A program made the translations under genes and the position numbers. 64,000 nucleotides of DNA. Source: Microlunatus flavus. GTDB lineage: Bacteria > Actinomycetota > Actinomycetes > Propionibacteriales > Propionibacteriaceae. The notes beneath the pieces were generated by a model. That model made no database searches and was not told where the DNA came from. It saw nothing but the letters and a program-made list of their open reading frames with translations. This document shows, piece by piece, positions 15,823 through 25,011 of the stretch. The stretch is taken from assembly GCF_900110855.1 (NCBI RefSeq), contig NZ_FOFA01000001.1:682001-746000 (forward strand), in the 5' to 3' direction. Position 1 is the stretch's first letter. Every line of letters starts with the position of its first letter.

Positions 15823-18108
15823 GTGGAGCAGCCGTACGCAGCAGGGTCCGTCGAGCCGGGCGGGAGCGATGTCGCCGAGCGGGTCGAGGAGCTCCTCGCC
15901 CGGATGACGGTGGAGGAGAAGGCCGGCCAGCTGACCCAGCTCTTCTACTTCGGCGACCTCGCCGGGTCCGAGGCCGACTCGGAGGCGAGGGCCACCATCG
16001 GCGTCGCCGACGACCCGACCGGCTCGGTCGAGGAGGCCCTGGGGCGCGGCGGTGCCGGTTCGCTGCTCTTCGTGACCGATCCCGCCCAGACCAACCGGCT
16101 CCAGCACCTGGCGATCGAGGGCGGCCGCCACGGCATCCCGCTGCTCTTCGGCTTCGACGTCATCCACGGGCTGCGCACAATCCTGCCCGTGCCGATCGCC
16201 CTGGCGGCGTCCTGGGACCCGGTCACCATCGAGCGCGGCCAGGCGGTCGCGGCCCGCGAGGCGCGGGCGGTCGGCATCCACTGGACCTTCGCCCCGATGG
16301 TCGACATCGCCCGCGACCCGCGCTGGGGGCGCATCGTCGAGGGCGCCGGCGAGGACCCCTTCCTCGGGGCGGCGGTCGCCGCCGCGCAGGTGCGGGGGTT
16401 CCAGGGCGAGGGCATCGGTGCTCCGGAGCGGGTGGTCGCCGGCCCCAAGCACTTCGCCGGCTACGGCTACGGCGTCGGCGGGCGCGACTACGACGAGGTC
16501 AGCGTCTCCGACCACGAGCTCCACAACGTCGTGCTGCCCCCGTTCGCGGCGGCCGTCGACGCCGGCGCGGGCAACGTGATGACGGCGTACATGGACGTCA
16601 ACGGCGTGCCGGCGACCGGCAACGGCTTTCTCCTCGACGACATCCTGCGCGGCGAGCTGGGCTTCGACGGCTTCCTCGTCAGCGACGCCAACGCGGTGCG
16701 CAACCTCATGACCCACGGCTTCGCCACCGACCTCACCGACGCCGGCGTCCGCGGGCTGCGCGCGGGCGTCGACCTCGAGATGGCCGTCTCCGACCCCGCG
16801 TACGCGCACCTGCCGGAGGCGGTCCGCGCCGGCCTGGTGGACGAGTCCGCCCTCGACGTCTGCGTGCGGCGCGTGCTCGCGGTCAAGATCAGGCTGGGGC
16901 TCTTCGACGACCCGTACGTGCACGAGGGCCGCGCGGCCGAGGTCCTGTCCGACCCGGCGCACCGCGACGTCGCCCGGCTGGCGGCCGAGCGGAGCGCGGT
17001 GCTGCTGCGCAACGAGGGCGGGCTGCTGCCGCTGGAGCCCGACGCCCTGGCCCGGGTCGCCGTGCTCGGCCCGCTGGCCGACTCGCGGCGCGACACCATC
17101 GGCCCCTGGGTCTTCGACTACGACAACGACGAGACGGTGACGATCCTCGCCGGGCTGCGCGCCCGGCTCGGCGAGGGAACGCGGGTCGACTTCGCCCCCG
17201 GCGTCCGGCCCGGGCAGCGCACCTTCCCCTCGATGTTCGACATGTGGGGCGACAACGCGCCGGTCGACCCGGAGGGGTTCGACGACGAGGCCGAGCTCCA
17301 GCGGGCGGTGGACCTGGCGGCGGGCGCCGAGGTGGCGGTCGTCGTCGTGGGCGAGTGGCAGAACATGATCGGCGAGGCGGCCTCGCGCTCCTCGCTCGAG
17401 CTGCCCGGCCGCCAGCTCGAGCTGCTGCAGCGCGTGGTGGGCACCGGGACGCCGACGGTCGCGGTGGTGATGAACGGCCGCCCGCTCGCCCTGCGCTGGG
17501 CCGCCGAGCACGTGCCCGCGATCCTCGACGTCTGGTACCCCGGCAGTCAGGGCGGGGCCGCCGTCGCCAACCTGCTCGTGGGGGACGCGGTGCCGGGCGG
17601 CCGGCTGCCCTTCACCTGGCCGCGGACGGTCGGACAGGTGCCGATCTACTACGCGCACACGATCTCCCACGAGCCCGACAACCAGGGCCGCCGCTACTGG
17701 GACGAGGAGAGCACCCCGCTCTTCCCCTTCGGGCACGGGCTCTCGTACGCGCCGTTCTCGTACTCCGACCTGGACCTCAGCGCCGACTCCGTCGGCCTCG
17801 ACGGCACGGTCTCGGTGACGGTCACGGTCACCAACACCGGCGACCGGGACGCCGAGGAGGTCGTCCAGCTCTACCTGCACCAGCGCAGCGGTCGCTCGTC
17901 ACGCCCGGTACGTCTGCTCCAGGGCTTCGAGCGGGTCGCGGTCGGCGCCGGCCAGGCGCGGTCGGTCACCTTCGAGGTCGGCCCGGAGCACCGCCGCTAC
18001 TGGAACGCCGTCGAGCGCGACTGGGTCCTCGACCCCTCCACCTTCGACGTGTGGGTCGGCGGCAGCTCCACCGCCGACCTGACCGGCTCGTTCGAGGTCA
18101 CCGGCTGA
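15823..18108 (+). CDS. GH3 beta-glucosidase, BglX-like, cytoplasmic
   Basis: This 761-residue enzyme releases terminal beta-linked sugars. The GH3 barrel carries HGIPLLFGFDVIHG, KHFAGYGYGVGGRDY and the nucleophile Asp288 in FLVSDANAVRN. The second domain supplies the likely acid/base Glu518 in NMIGEAASRSSLELPG. A fibronectin-III-like domain closes the protein (VTVTNTGDRDAEEVVQLYL). No signal peptide is present, so it should act on imported oligosaccharides. I chose GTG 15823 for its GGGAGG site; the upstream frame is non-conserved. It overlaps the convergent monooxygenase gene by 11 nt. The exact sugar is not known. Confidence 0.9.
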   Translation: MEQPYAAGSVEPGGSDVAERVEELLARMTVEEKAGQLTQLFYFGDLAGSEADSEARATIGVADDPTGSVEEALGRGGAGSLLFVTDPAQTNRLQHLAIEGGRHGIPLLFGFDVIHGLRTILPVPIALAASWDPVTIERGQAVAAREARAVGIHWTFAPMVDIARDPRWGRIVEGAGEDPFLGAAVAAAQVRGFQGEGIGAPERVVAGPKHFAGYGYGVGGRDYDEVSVSDHELHNVVLPPFAAAVDAGAGNVMTAYMDVNGVPATGNGFLLDDILRGELGFDGFLVSDANAVRNLMTHGFATDLTDAGVRGLRAGVDLEMAVSDPAYAHLPEAVRAGLVDESALDVCVRRVLAVKIRLGLFDDPYVHEGRAAEVLSDPAHRDVARLAAERSAVLLRNEGGLLPLEPDALARVAVLGPLADSRRDTIGPWVFDYDNDETVTILAGLRARLGEGTRVDFAPGVRPGQRTFPSMFDMWGDNAPVDPEGFDDEAELQRAVDLAAGAEVAVVVVGEWQNMIGEAASRSSLELPGRQLELLQRVVGTGTPTVAVVMNGRPLALRWAAEHVPAILDVWYPGSQGGAAVANLLVGDAVPGGRLPFTWPRTVGQVPIYYAHTISHEPDNQGRRYWDEESTPLFPFGHGLSYAPFSYSDLDLSADSVGLDGTVSVTVTVTNTGDRDAEEVVQLYLHQRSGRSSRPVRLLQGFERVAVGAGQARSVTFEVGPEHRRYWNAVERDWVLDPSTFDVWVGGSSTADLTGSFEVTG

Positions 18109-19678
18109 CCCCGGGCGCGACCCCGGTCTCCGAGGCGGGGTCCGGGGCGTCCGGACCTCGGACCACGTGGTTCGCCTCGAGGGCGGCGCCGAGCAGCGCG
18201 TCGTCGACCCGGCCGCCTGCGAGCGGGAGCGACGCGACCACGAAGCCGTCGGGCCGGACGAGGTAGAGCCGGTCGGGCCGCAGGCGGCGCCGGTCGTCCG
18301 GGCCCAGGTCTCGGGGCCCGTCGACCCAGCCCGGCACGTCCGGTCGCGCGGCGTTGCCGCCGTAGGTGTGCAGCTGCCAGGTGAGGTCGCGCAGGGCCGC
18401 GGCGTTCTCCCCGGCCGGCGGCAGGCGCACCCCGACCGCCGGGTCGTCCGCCCAGGCGGGAGGCGTCGCGCTCGCGGCGAGGTGGTACCGGATGCGGTAC
18501 TGGCCGAGCCAGCCCCCGAGCCGGGCGCCCGCCGGCCGCTCGAGCAAGGAGGGCAGCAGCGTCGCCGCCACCACGCTGAAGCGGCGCCGCACCCACGCGG
18601 GCCCCCGCCCGCGCCGGCCGACGACGCCGAACACCCGGTCCGTGAGTCGGACCAGCCGCAGCGCGACCGGGCGGCGCTCGCCCTCGTAGCGGTCCAGCGC
18701 AGCCGTCGTCACGTGGTCGTGCGCCACGTCGGCCAGGAGGTGGGCGAGGTCGTGCGCGTCCTGCAGGCCGGTGTTCATCCCCTGGGCGCCGACCGGGGAG
18801 TGCACGTGCGCGGCGTCCCCGGCGAGGAAGACCGGGCCCGTACGGAAGCGGGCGGCGACCCGATGGTGGACGCGGTAGGTGGAGAACCAGTCGACGGCGT
18901 CGTAGCGGAGCCCGAGGTCGGCGCGCGCACCGGCGAGCGCCTCCTCCTGGTCGACGCCGTCGTGGGACGCCAGCGAGATCAGCCGCACGTGCCCGCCCGG
19001 CCCCAGCGGGAACACGAGGGCGAAGGTCGCGTCCCCGAACCGCGCGACGATCGCGTCGTCGGCCGTGCCCGGGACGCCGCGCAGGTCGGCGACCCAGAAC
19101 GTCGCGTCGTCGGTGACCCCCTCGAAGGGCACGTCCAGCAGGCGCCGCACGACCGACGCCGCCCCGTCCGCACCGACGCACCAGCGGGCCCGGACCCGCG
19201 ACAGGCCGTCCGGTCCCTCGACGAGGGCCGTGACGCCGGCCTCGGGCCCGTCCTCCTGCATCAGGTCGACCAACCGGTGCCGCCACCGCACGGAGACGCC
19301 CGCCTCGTCGAGCGCCTCGACCAGCAGGCTCTCGTTGCGGCTCTGCTCGAAGACGCGCAGGCCGGGGAAGCGCGTCGCGCCCTGCTGGGCCCGGTCGACC
19401 CGGAGGCTCTGCGCCGGCCGGTCGGGCCGGACCTGGAGACGGGTGGCGAGGTACGACCCGGCCAGCACCTTCTCGACGAGGCCGAGCTGGTCGTAGAGCT
19501 CCATCGACCGGGCCTGGAGCACGATCGCCCGCGACTCCCGCGTCGGACCGGCCTTGCGGTCGACCACGACCACGGGCACCCCGCGCCGCGCCAGCACCAG
19601 CGCGGCCATCAGTCCCGTCGGTCCGGCGCCGACCACGAGGACGGTCGTCGCAGTGGTTGGCAGATCGCTCGTACGCAT
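18098..19678 (-). CDS. FAD-dependent aromatic-type monooxygenase
   Basis: This 526-residue flavoprotein has the PheA/TfdB hydroxylase layout: a Rossmann FAD motif VVGAGPTGL (residues 16-23), the DG motif GADGAAS (Asp171-Gly172) and the ribityl-binding GDAAHVHSPVGAQGMNTG (Gly287-Asp288). A thioredoxin-like C-terminal region follows (LYLVRPDGFVVASLP). Such enzymes hydroxylate phenols, polyketides or drugs with NAD(P)H. A TetR gene is divergent, 67 nt away, with palindromes between, so it is likely repressed until an aromatic ligand arrives. Substrate unknown. Confidence 0.88.
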   Translation of the reverse strand: MRTSDLPTTATTVLVVGAGPTGLMAALVLARRGVPVVVVDRKAGPTRESRAIVLQARSMELYDQLGLVEKVLAGSYLATRLQVRPDRPAQSLRVDRAQQGATRFPGLRVFEQSRNESLLVEALDEAGVSVRWRHRLVDLMQEDGPEAGVTALVEGPDGLSRVRARWCVGADGAASVVRRLLDVPFEGVTDDATFWVADLRGVPGTADDAIVARFGDATFALVFPLGPGGHVRLISLASHDGVDQEEALAGARADLGLRYDAVDWFSTYRVHHRVAARFRTGPVFLAGDAAHVHSPVGAQGMNTGLQDAHDLAHLLADVAHDHVTTAALDRYEGERRPVALRLVRLTDRVFGVVGRRGRGPAWVRRRFSVVAATLLPSLLERPAGARLGGWLGQYRIRYHLAASATPPAWADDPAVGVRLPPAGENAAALRDLTWQLHTYGGNAARPDVPGWVDGPRDLGPDDRRRLRPDRLYLVRPDGFVVASLPLAGGRVDDALLGAALEANHVVRGPDAPDPASETGVAPGVSR

Positions 19679-19693
19679 GCCTCGATGGTGATC

Positions 19694-19720
19694 TCATCAG
19701 GTGATGATGTCAACGGTTGA
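19694..19720. promoter_or_regulatory. TetR operator between monooxygenase and tetR
   Basis: Two adjoining perfect palindromes occupy this interval: TCATCA-gg-TGATGA at 19694-19707 and TCAAC-g-GTTGA at 19710-19720. They lie in the only shared promoter region of the divergent pair. Confidence 0.6.
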
Positions 19721-19732
19721 TGATGACGGTCG

Positions 19733-19738
19733 TAGGGT
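19733..19738 (+). promoter_or_regulatory. -10 box of tetR, leaderless
   Basis: TAGGGT ends 7 nt before the GTG at 19746 and decides that start over GTG 19701. Confidence 0.6.
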
Positions 19739-19745
19739 GGGGGTC

Positions 19746-20339
19746 GTGAGCAGCACGAGCGACCGCCCCGGGCGACCGGCCGGCAGCGACGGGTCCAACC
19801 GCGAGCGGGTGCGCCGGGCGGCGCGCGAGGTCTTCGCGGCGCACGGGTTCCGCGGCGCCACCATGCGGGCGATCGCGCTCCGGGCCGGGGTCGACATCGC
19901 GCTGCTGTCGCACTACTTCGGCAACAAGGACGGCCTCTTCGCCGCCACCCTCGAGCTGCCCGAGGAGGCCTACGGGATGCTGGCGCAGGCGCTGTCGGGA
20001 CCCATGGAGACGCAGGGTGAGCGCCTGACCCGGCGCTACCTGACGCTCTGGGAGGAGCCCGCGACCAGCACCCACCTGCAGGCGCTCGCCCGGTCGGCGC
20101 TGGGCAACGACGCCGCGTCAGAGCAGCTGCGGGCCCTGCTGACCGGGGCCATCGCGGGGCTCGGGGAGCTGATCGACGGCCGCCGGACCGGGTTCGCCCT
20201 CGCCATGTCCCAGCTCCTGGGGACCGCCCTCGGCCGCCACGTCATCGGCGTCCCGCCGCTGGTGGAGCCGGACCTCGAGGAGGTCGTCGCGCGGACCGCC
20301 CCGCTCGTCCAGGTCCACCTCCAGACGCCGGACCGCTGA
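19746..20339 (+). CDS. TetR-family repressor
   Basis: This 197-residue protein has a TetR helix-turn-helix: NRERVRRAAREVFAAHGFRG, then ATMRAIALRAGVDIALLSHYFGNKDGLF. The ligand domain that follows is of the TetR_C type (ALARSALGNDAASEQLRAL). It is divergent from the FAD monooxygenase and almost certainly controls it and itself. Starting at GTG 19746 removes a non-conserved 15-residue extension that overlaps the operator. Confidence 0.88.
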   Translation: MSSTSDRPGRPAGSDGSNRERVRRAAREVFAAHGFRGATMRAIALRAGVDIALLSHYFGNKDGLFAATLELPEEAYGMLAQALSGPMETQGERLTRRYLTLWEEPATSTHLQALARSALGNDAASEQLRALLTGAIAGLGELIDGRRTGFALAMSQLLGTALGRHVIGVPPLVEPDLEEVVARTAPLVQVHLQTPDR

Positions 20340-20346
20340 GCACCCG

Positions 20347-20868
20347 CTAGGCCGGCGTGGCGGCAGCGGCTCCCACTCCCCGCCGGGGCAGGGCCACGGA
20401 CCGCAGGGGCACCGGCGTCGACACGACGATCGAGGTGGTGAGCTGGCCGTGCACCGAGAGCCGGTCGAGGACGTCGGCCAGATGACCCATCGAGCGGACG
20501 TGGAGCTTGATCAGGAAGCAGTCGTCGCCGGTGATGCGGTGGCACTCCGTCACCTCCTCGACGTCGGGCAGCAGCGCCGTCACCCGCGCGAGCTGACCGG
20601 GCCCGGGCCGCATGCGCGCGTACGCGCTGACCGGCAGCCCGAGCGCCTCCGGCTCGACGTCCAGGCGCCAGCCGGCGATCACCCCCGCCTCCCGGAGCCG
20701 GTCCACGCGCTCGGTGACGGCGGGCGGGCTCATCGCCACCCGCCGGGCGAGCGCCGTCATGGAGAGCCGGGGGTCGTCCTGCAGGGCGGCGAGGATCTGC
20801 AGGTTCACCGCATCGAGGGCATCGTTCTCGGCGGCGTGGACGTCGAGTCGGCGTCGGTTCGAAGGCAC
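20347..20868 (-). CDS. Lrp/AsnC-family regulator
   Basis: This 173-residue protein has an N-terminal winged helix (DAVNLQILAALQDDPRLSMT, then RRVAMSPPAVTERVDRLREAGVI) and a C-terminal RAM ligand domain (VTECHRITGDDCFLIKLHV). Lrp proteins respond to amino acids and commonly control divergent exporters; here the divergent gene is a LysE-type exporter, 62 nt away. GTG 20868 is chosen because TAGAAC lies 7 nt upstream; the frame is open further but codes an Arg/Pro-rich stretch with no family match. Confidence 0.9.
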   Translation of the reverse strand: MPSNRRRLDVHAAENDALDAVNLQILAALQDDPRLSMTALARRVAMSPPAVTERVDRLREAGVIAGWRLDVEPEALGLPVSAYARMRPGPGQLARVTALLPDVEEVTECHRITGDDCFLIKLHVRSMGHLADVLDRLSVHGQLTTSIVVSTPVPLRSVALPRRGVGAAAATPA

Positions 20869-20875
20869 GAGACGA

Positions 20876-20881
20876 GTTCTA
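20876..20881 (-). promoter_or_regulatory. -10 box of the Lrp gene, leaderless
   Basis: TAGAAC on the minus strand ends 7 nt before the GTG at 20868. Confidence 0.45.
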
Positions 20882-20918
20882 CCGCGACTTTCCCCTGTCG
20901 GCCAGCGCTTGGGTCGAC

Positions 20919-20924
20919 CAGGCT
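20919..20924 (+). promoter_or_regulatory. -10 box of the LysE-type exporter, leaderless
   Basis: CAGGCT ends 6 nt before the GTG at 20931. The intervening GGAGGC is too close to the start to serve as a Shine-Dalgarno. Confidence 0.5.
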
Positions 20925-20930
20925 GGAGGC

Positions 20931-21518
20931 GTGCTCGCCGTGCTGCTGTTCGTCCTGGTCGCCACCCTCTCCCCCGGCGGGGCCACCGCCTTGGCCACGG
21001 CGTCGGGCGCACGCTTCGGCGTACGGCGCTCGCTGCCGCTGATGCTCGGGATCGCCGCCGGGCTGGCGACGCTGGCGGCGGCGGCCTCGCTCGGGCTCGC
21101 CGGGGTGCTGTTCCGGGTGCCGCACGTCGAGCTCGCGGTCCGGCTGCTCGGCACCGCGTACCTGCTCCGGCTGGCCTGGCAGACGGCGCGGGGCGGAGCG
21201 CCCGGGCAGGCCACGCTCGAGCGCCCGCGGCGGTTCGGCGCCGGGGTGCTGCTGCTGTGGCTGAACCCCAAGGGGTGGGCCATGACGCTCAGCGCGGCGG
21301 GCGCCTTCGCGACCGCCGTCGACGGCCCCGCGCGGCTGGCGCTGCTCCTCGGCGGGACGTTCCTGGTCGGGGCGACGGTCTCGCAGCTGGCGTGGTGCAC
21401 GCTCGGCGGCGTGCTCGGCCGGATTCTCACCCGGCCCTGGCACTGGCGGCTGCTGAACGGCGCCCTCGCCGTCCTGCTCGTCGCCTCCGTCGTCCCGCTG
21501 TGGCTCGAGGCGCCCTGA
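20931..21518 (+). CDS. LysE/RhtB-family amino acid exporter
   Basis: This 195-residue protein has six hydrophobic segments and the family's entry motif LSPGGATALATASGARFG in place of the usual SPGP. The later LLLWLNPKGWAMTLS matches the conserved NPK signature. Members export lysine, arginine, threonine or homoserine lactones. The divergent Lrp-type gene is the likely regulator. A perfect 12-bp terminator hairpin begins at the stop codon. Confidence 0.87.
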   Translation: MLAVLLFVLVATLSPGGATALATASGARFGVRRSLPLMLGIAAGLATLAAAASLGLAGVLFRVPHVELAVRLLGTAYLLRLAWQTARGGAPGQATLERPRRFGAGVLLLWLNPKGWAMTLSAAGAFATAVDGPARLALLLGGTFLVGATVSQLAWCTLGGVLGRILTRPWHWRLLNGALAVLLVASVVPLWLEAP

Positions 21519-21543
21519 GCTGGTCGGGGCGCCGACCAGCTCA
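21516..21543. terminator. Bidirectional terminator
   Basis: TGAGCTGGTCGG and CCGACCAGCTCA pair perfectly over 12 bp around a 4-nt loop. The left arm includes the stop of the exporter gene. The hairpin also lies 28 nt beyond the end of ngcG on the opposite strand, so it can serve both. Confidence 0.75.
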
Positions 21544-21571
21544 GGGGCGTTCGTGCCTCCCCGCGCGGGAA

Positions 21572-22480
21572 CTACTTGTTCGTGCCCTGCGACACGGAAC
21601 CCTGCAGCTGACGCTGGAAGATCAGGTAGACCACCAGCACCGGGACCACCGTGATGACGACGGCGGCGAACAGCGCGCCGAAATCGACGGAGTAGCCGGC
21701 CTGCGACGCGAACGCCGCCATGCCCTGGGTCAGCACGTAGTTGTCGGTGTTGGTGTTCAGCGCGACCGGCAGCAGGAACTGGTTCCACAGCCCCACGAAG
21801 TTGAGGATCGCGACCGTCGCCAGCCCGGGGCGGGCCATCGGCAGCATGACCGAGAAGAACGTGCGCCACTCCCCCGCCCCGTCCAGCGCGGCCGCCTCGG
21901 CGATCGAGCGCGAGAGCGAGCGGAAGAAGGAGTAGAGGAAGAACACCGTGAACGGGAAGGCGAACGCGGCGTAGGTGAGGATCAGCCCGGGCAGGGTGTT
22001 GAGCAGCCCGACGCCGCGCAGCACGAAGAACAGCGGCACGATCGCCAGGAAGATCGGGAACGTGAGCCCGGCGAGCATCAGGTAGTAGATGAAGCGGTTG
22101 CCCGGGAAGGAGAACCGCGCCAGCACGTACGCCGACATCGACCCGAAGAGCATCGTCACCACGAGCGCGCCGAAGACGACGATCACCGAGTTGAGGAAGA
22201 AGCTCCCGATCCCGGCGGTCGTCCACGCGTTGACGTAGTTGTCGAACCGCGGCCGCGCGGGCAGCGCGAAGGGCGAGGCGAAGATCTCCGAGCTCGTCTT
22301 GAACGAGCTCATCACGACCCAGAGCAGCGGGACGATCACGAGCAGGGACCAGATGATCAGCACCGCGTGCGAGCCCACCGTGACGGCCGTGTCGCCCGCC
22401 GAACGGCCCTGCGCGCGGTCCGTCACGGGGGTCGCCCGCGGGGCGGGGGGCGCCTCGACCGGCGCCTGCGTCGACGTCAC
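21572..22480 (-). CDS. ngcG: Sugar ABC transporter permease, NgcG-like
   Basis: This 302-residue permease is of the MalG type, with six helices and the cytoplasmic EAA loop EAAALDGAGEWRTFFSVMLP that docks on the ATPase. It is the last gene of the operon and overlaps ngcF by 4 nt (GTGA). The match to NgcG rests on the context: an NgcE-like binding protein and amino-sugar genes around it. No ATPase gene is in the operon; actinobacterial CUT1 importers often use the shared ATPase MsiK, encoded elsewhere. Confidence 0.85.
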   Translation of the reverse strand: MTSTQAPVEAPPAPRATPVTDRAQGRSAGDTAVTVGSHAVLIIWSLLVIVPLLWVVMSSFKTSSEIFASPFALPARPRFDNYVNAWTTAGIGSFFLNSVIVVFGALVVTMLFGSMSAYVLARFSFPGNRFIYYLMLAGLTFPIFLAIVPLFFVLRGVGLLNTLPGLILTYAAFAFPFTVFFLYSFFRSLSRSIAEAAALDGAGEWRTFFSVMLPMARPGLATVAILNFVGLWNQFLLPVALNTNTDNYVLTQGMAAFASQAGYSVDFGALFAAVVITVVPVLVVYLIFQRQLQGSVSQGTNK

Positions 22481-23505
22481 TCCGCCACCTCGTCCCGTCC
22501 GCCGGTCAGCCGGATCACTGCGAACACCAGCCCCGCGTACGCGAGCGTGACCGCCGCGAGCACGACGCCCATGGCGCAGGCGTAGCCGAACTGGCCCTGC
22601 GTGAAGGCCGTCGTGAACAGCCGCTGCGAGATCACGAGGGTGGAGTTCTCCGGGCCGCCGCCCGGCTCGAGCGCCGCCATGTAGACGAACGCGTCGAGGG
22701 CCAGGATGCCCATGTAGATGTACGCGGTCTGGATGTTGTCGCGCACCAGCGGGATCGTGATCGACACCGTGGTGCGGAACCGTCCCGCCCCGTCGACGCG
22801 GGCCGCCTCGAAGACCTCGGCCGGGATGCCCTTGATCGCGGCGATGAACAGCACCATGTAGAAGCCGACCAGGCCCCACACGATCACGAACATCACCGCG
22901 AGCTTGGCCGTGCTGACCTCGCCCAACCACGCGAACGAGGTGAACGAGTCCAGCCCGAGCCGCGTCAGGACGCCGTTGAGCAGGCCGCTGTTCGGGTCGT
23001 AGATCTGCGACCAGATCAGGCCGATGACGATGGCCGGCACGACGTAGGGGAAGAACGACACGATCCGGTAGAAGCTCGACCCGGCCAGGCCGCGCACGTT
23101 GCCGCGGCTGGAGCCGCCCACCGTCACCAGCGTGGCGAAGAACATCGCCAGCACCAGCGTGACGGTCGGCAGCACCAGCGCGAGGACCACGCTGTTGCCC
23201 AGGGCCTTCAGGAAGATCTCGTCGTCGAGCAGCTTGGTGTAGTTCGCCAGGCCGACGAACGGGATGCTCGGCGAGAACCCCGTCCAGCTGGTCAGCGAGA
23301 AGTACGCCGCCTGCACGAAGGGCGACACCACGAAGGCGATGTACCCGACGAGCGGGACGACCAGGAAGACCGCGAAGAAGCTGATCCGGTCGAAGGTCAG
23401 GTTGCGCCGGCGCCACCGGGCCGACCCGAGCAGGCGCAGGCTGTGACGCAGGCCGACGCCGGTGGCCGCCCCCTCGACGGGGGCGACCGGACCCACGGCC
23501 GTCAC
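22477..23505 (-). CDS. ngcF: Sugar ABC transporter permease, NgcF-like
   Basis: This 342-residue permease is of the MalF type, with an N-terminal helix around residues 42-70 (SFFAVFLVVPLVGYIAF) and the EAA loop FEAARVDGAGRFRTTVSITI. It overlaps the binding protein gene upstream and ngcG downstream by 4 nt each, so the three are translationally coupled. Together with NgcG it would form the channel for GlcNAc or chitobiose. Confidence 0.87.
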   Translation of the reverse strand: MTAVGPVAPVEGAATGVGLRHSLRLLGSARWRRRNLTFDRISFFAVFLVVPLVGYIAFVVSPFVQAAYFSLTSWTGFSPSIPFVGLANYTKLLDDEIFLKALGNSVVLALVLPTVTLVLAMFFATLVTVGGSSRGNVRGLAGSSFYRIVSFFPYVVPAIVIGLIWSQIYDPNSGLLNGVLTRLGLDSFTSFAWLGEVSTAKLAVMFVIVWGLVGFYMVLFIAAIKGIPAEVFEAARVDGAGRFRTTVSITIPLVRDNIQTAYIYMGILALDAFVYMAALEPGGGPENSTLVISQRLFTTAFTQGQFGYACAMGVVLAAVTLAYAGLVFAVIRLTGGRDEVAE

Positions 23506-24926
23506 GACACCGGGACCTTCTTGATCGAGTCGTCCTTGGCGATCTTGTCGGTGATCGACTGCAGGCCCTTGGTCAGGGTGGCGACGTCGGAGTCACCCTG
23601 CAGGAAGGCGTTCCACAGCACGAGCTGGTCGGTGTTGGTGCCGTAGAGGTCGACGAAGTTCCAGGTGAAGACGTTGCTGCCGGCCGCGTCGAGCATCTTG
23701 ACCTGCGACTGCAGGGCGGTCGAGCCGAACCCGTCCTCGGGGATGAGGCCCTTGACGATGCTCGAGCTGAAGGTCGTCTTGGCGAAGTTCGTCGCGGCCT
23801 CCTTGGAGAGCATCGCCCGCAGGAACTCCTTGCCGCCGGCGAGGTTCTTCGCCTGCGCGGGCACGATGTAGCCCTCACCGGCGGTGGAGTGCAGCGCCTC
23901 CCACGGCAGCGACGAGCTGGAGTCGACCGTCGGCTCCGGCGCGCCGGTCATCTTGAAGCCGTCCTTGGTCTGGGTCTTCATCTCGTTCTCGATCCAGCCG
24001 CCCGAGGGGTAGAGCACGAAGTCCTGGTCGTTGCTCCACTGCGCCTGCGCCGCGGTGAACTGCGTCCCCGCGCCGCCCGGCTTCACGTAGCCCGCGTCGA
24101 TGATCTTCTTCAGCCCGGTGAAGACCGCCTGGACGGCCGGCATCGACCAGCAGTCGGGCTTCAGGTTCTCCAGCGCCAGGCGCACCTCGTCGCCGCCCTG
24201 CTTGATCGCGGAGGCGATGGCCATCGTCTGGTAGTAGGTCGCGGCCTCCTTGCCCCAGCCGAGCAGGTACTTGCCCTTGGCCTTGGCCTTGCCGCCGAGC
24301 TCGTACATCTCGTCGTACGTCTTCGGCACCGTCCAGCCCTCCGACTCGAAGAGCGAGGCGGAGTACCACAGCGCGTAGACCGTCAGCACGTAGTTGAGCT
24401 GGACGAACTTGCCGTCGAACGTGCCCGGCGCCGTGACGCCCGGGTAGAGGGTGTCCGCGATCTTGGTGCCCTCGTAGTTGTTGGCGTTGATCACGTCGGT
24501 GAGGTCGGCCAGCTGGTCGCGGATCGTGTTGATGCCGATGAGGCCGGCGCCGGAGTTGTCGATGACGTCCGGCGGGTTGCCCGCGACGAAGCGCGGCTGC
24601 AGCGTCTGGGCGATGTTGGTCGCGGGGCTGACCTTGACGGTGGACCCGGCGTTCTTCGCCTGCATCTGCTGGCCGGCGAACGTGGCGTAGTCGATGCCGT
24701 AGCCGCCCTTGAAGATCACCGCCTCCGTGGAGGAGTTCGCGGCGAGGCCGAACGGGTTGTCGGCGCTGGTCGCGCCGGTGGCGCTGGCCGAGGGCGCGGT
24801 CGAGCCGGTGCCCGACGTCGCGCAGCCGGCGAGGCCGCCGGTGGCGGCGAGCGCCGCGGCGGCGAGCCCGCCGCGCAGGAAGTCCCGCCTGTCGAGCGAG
24901 CGCAGGGACGGGAGCGAGGTGGTCAT
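23502..24926 (-). CDS. ngcE: N-acetylglucosamine/chitobiose-binding lipoprotein, NgcE-like
   Basis: This 474-residue binding protein starts with a twin-arginine lipoprotein signal: LDRRDFLRGG, a hydrophobic stretch, then the lipobox GLAGC with Cys35. A Ser/Thr/Ala-rich linker leads to the mature domain. Tat export and the family look (FKGGYGIDYATFAG, LFESEGWTVPKTYDEMYELG) fit the NgcE branch of CUT1 binding proteins. The ATG at 24926 has GGAGGA upstream. It would deliver GlcNAc or chitobiose to NgcFG. Downstream phosphorylation by the divergent BadF-type kinase and conversion by NagA and NagB make a plausible pathway. Confidence 0.85.
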   Translation of the reverse strand: MTTSLPSLRSLDRRDFLRGGLAAAALAATGGLAGCATSGTGSTAPSASATGATSADNPFGLAANSSTEAVIFKGGYGIDYATFAGQQMQAKNAGSTVKVSPATNIAQTLQPRFVAGNPPDVIDNSGAGLIGINTIRDQLADLTDVINANNYEGTKIADTLYPGVTAPGTFDGKFVQLNYVLTVYALWYSASLFESEGWTVPKTYDEMYELGGKAKAKGKYLLGWGKEAATYYQTMAIASAIKQGGDEVRLALENLKPDCWSMPAVQAVFTGLKKIIDAGYVKPGGAGTQFTAAQAQWSNDQDFVLYPSGGWIENEMKTQTKDGFKMTGAPEPTVDSSSSLPWEALHSTAGEGYIVPAQAKNLAGGKEFLRAMLSKEAATNFAKTTFSSSIVKGLIPEDGFGSTALQSQVKMLDAAGSNVFTWNFVDLYGTNTDQLVLWNAFLQGDSDVATLTKGLQSITDKIAKDDSIKKVPVS

Positions 24927-25011
24927 CTGGCTGGTCCTCCGGGTGCGTGTGGGTGTGAGGTGCTGCATGGGTCCGAGGTGCTGCTGAGGTCGTACGGGAT
25001 GTGCTCGGGGT

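Noticed and set aside
24927-25011. GAGGTGCTGC repeats as a DasR site
   Set aside because: They do not form the TGGTCTAGACCA-type palindrome expected for DasR.
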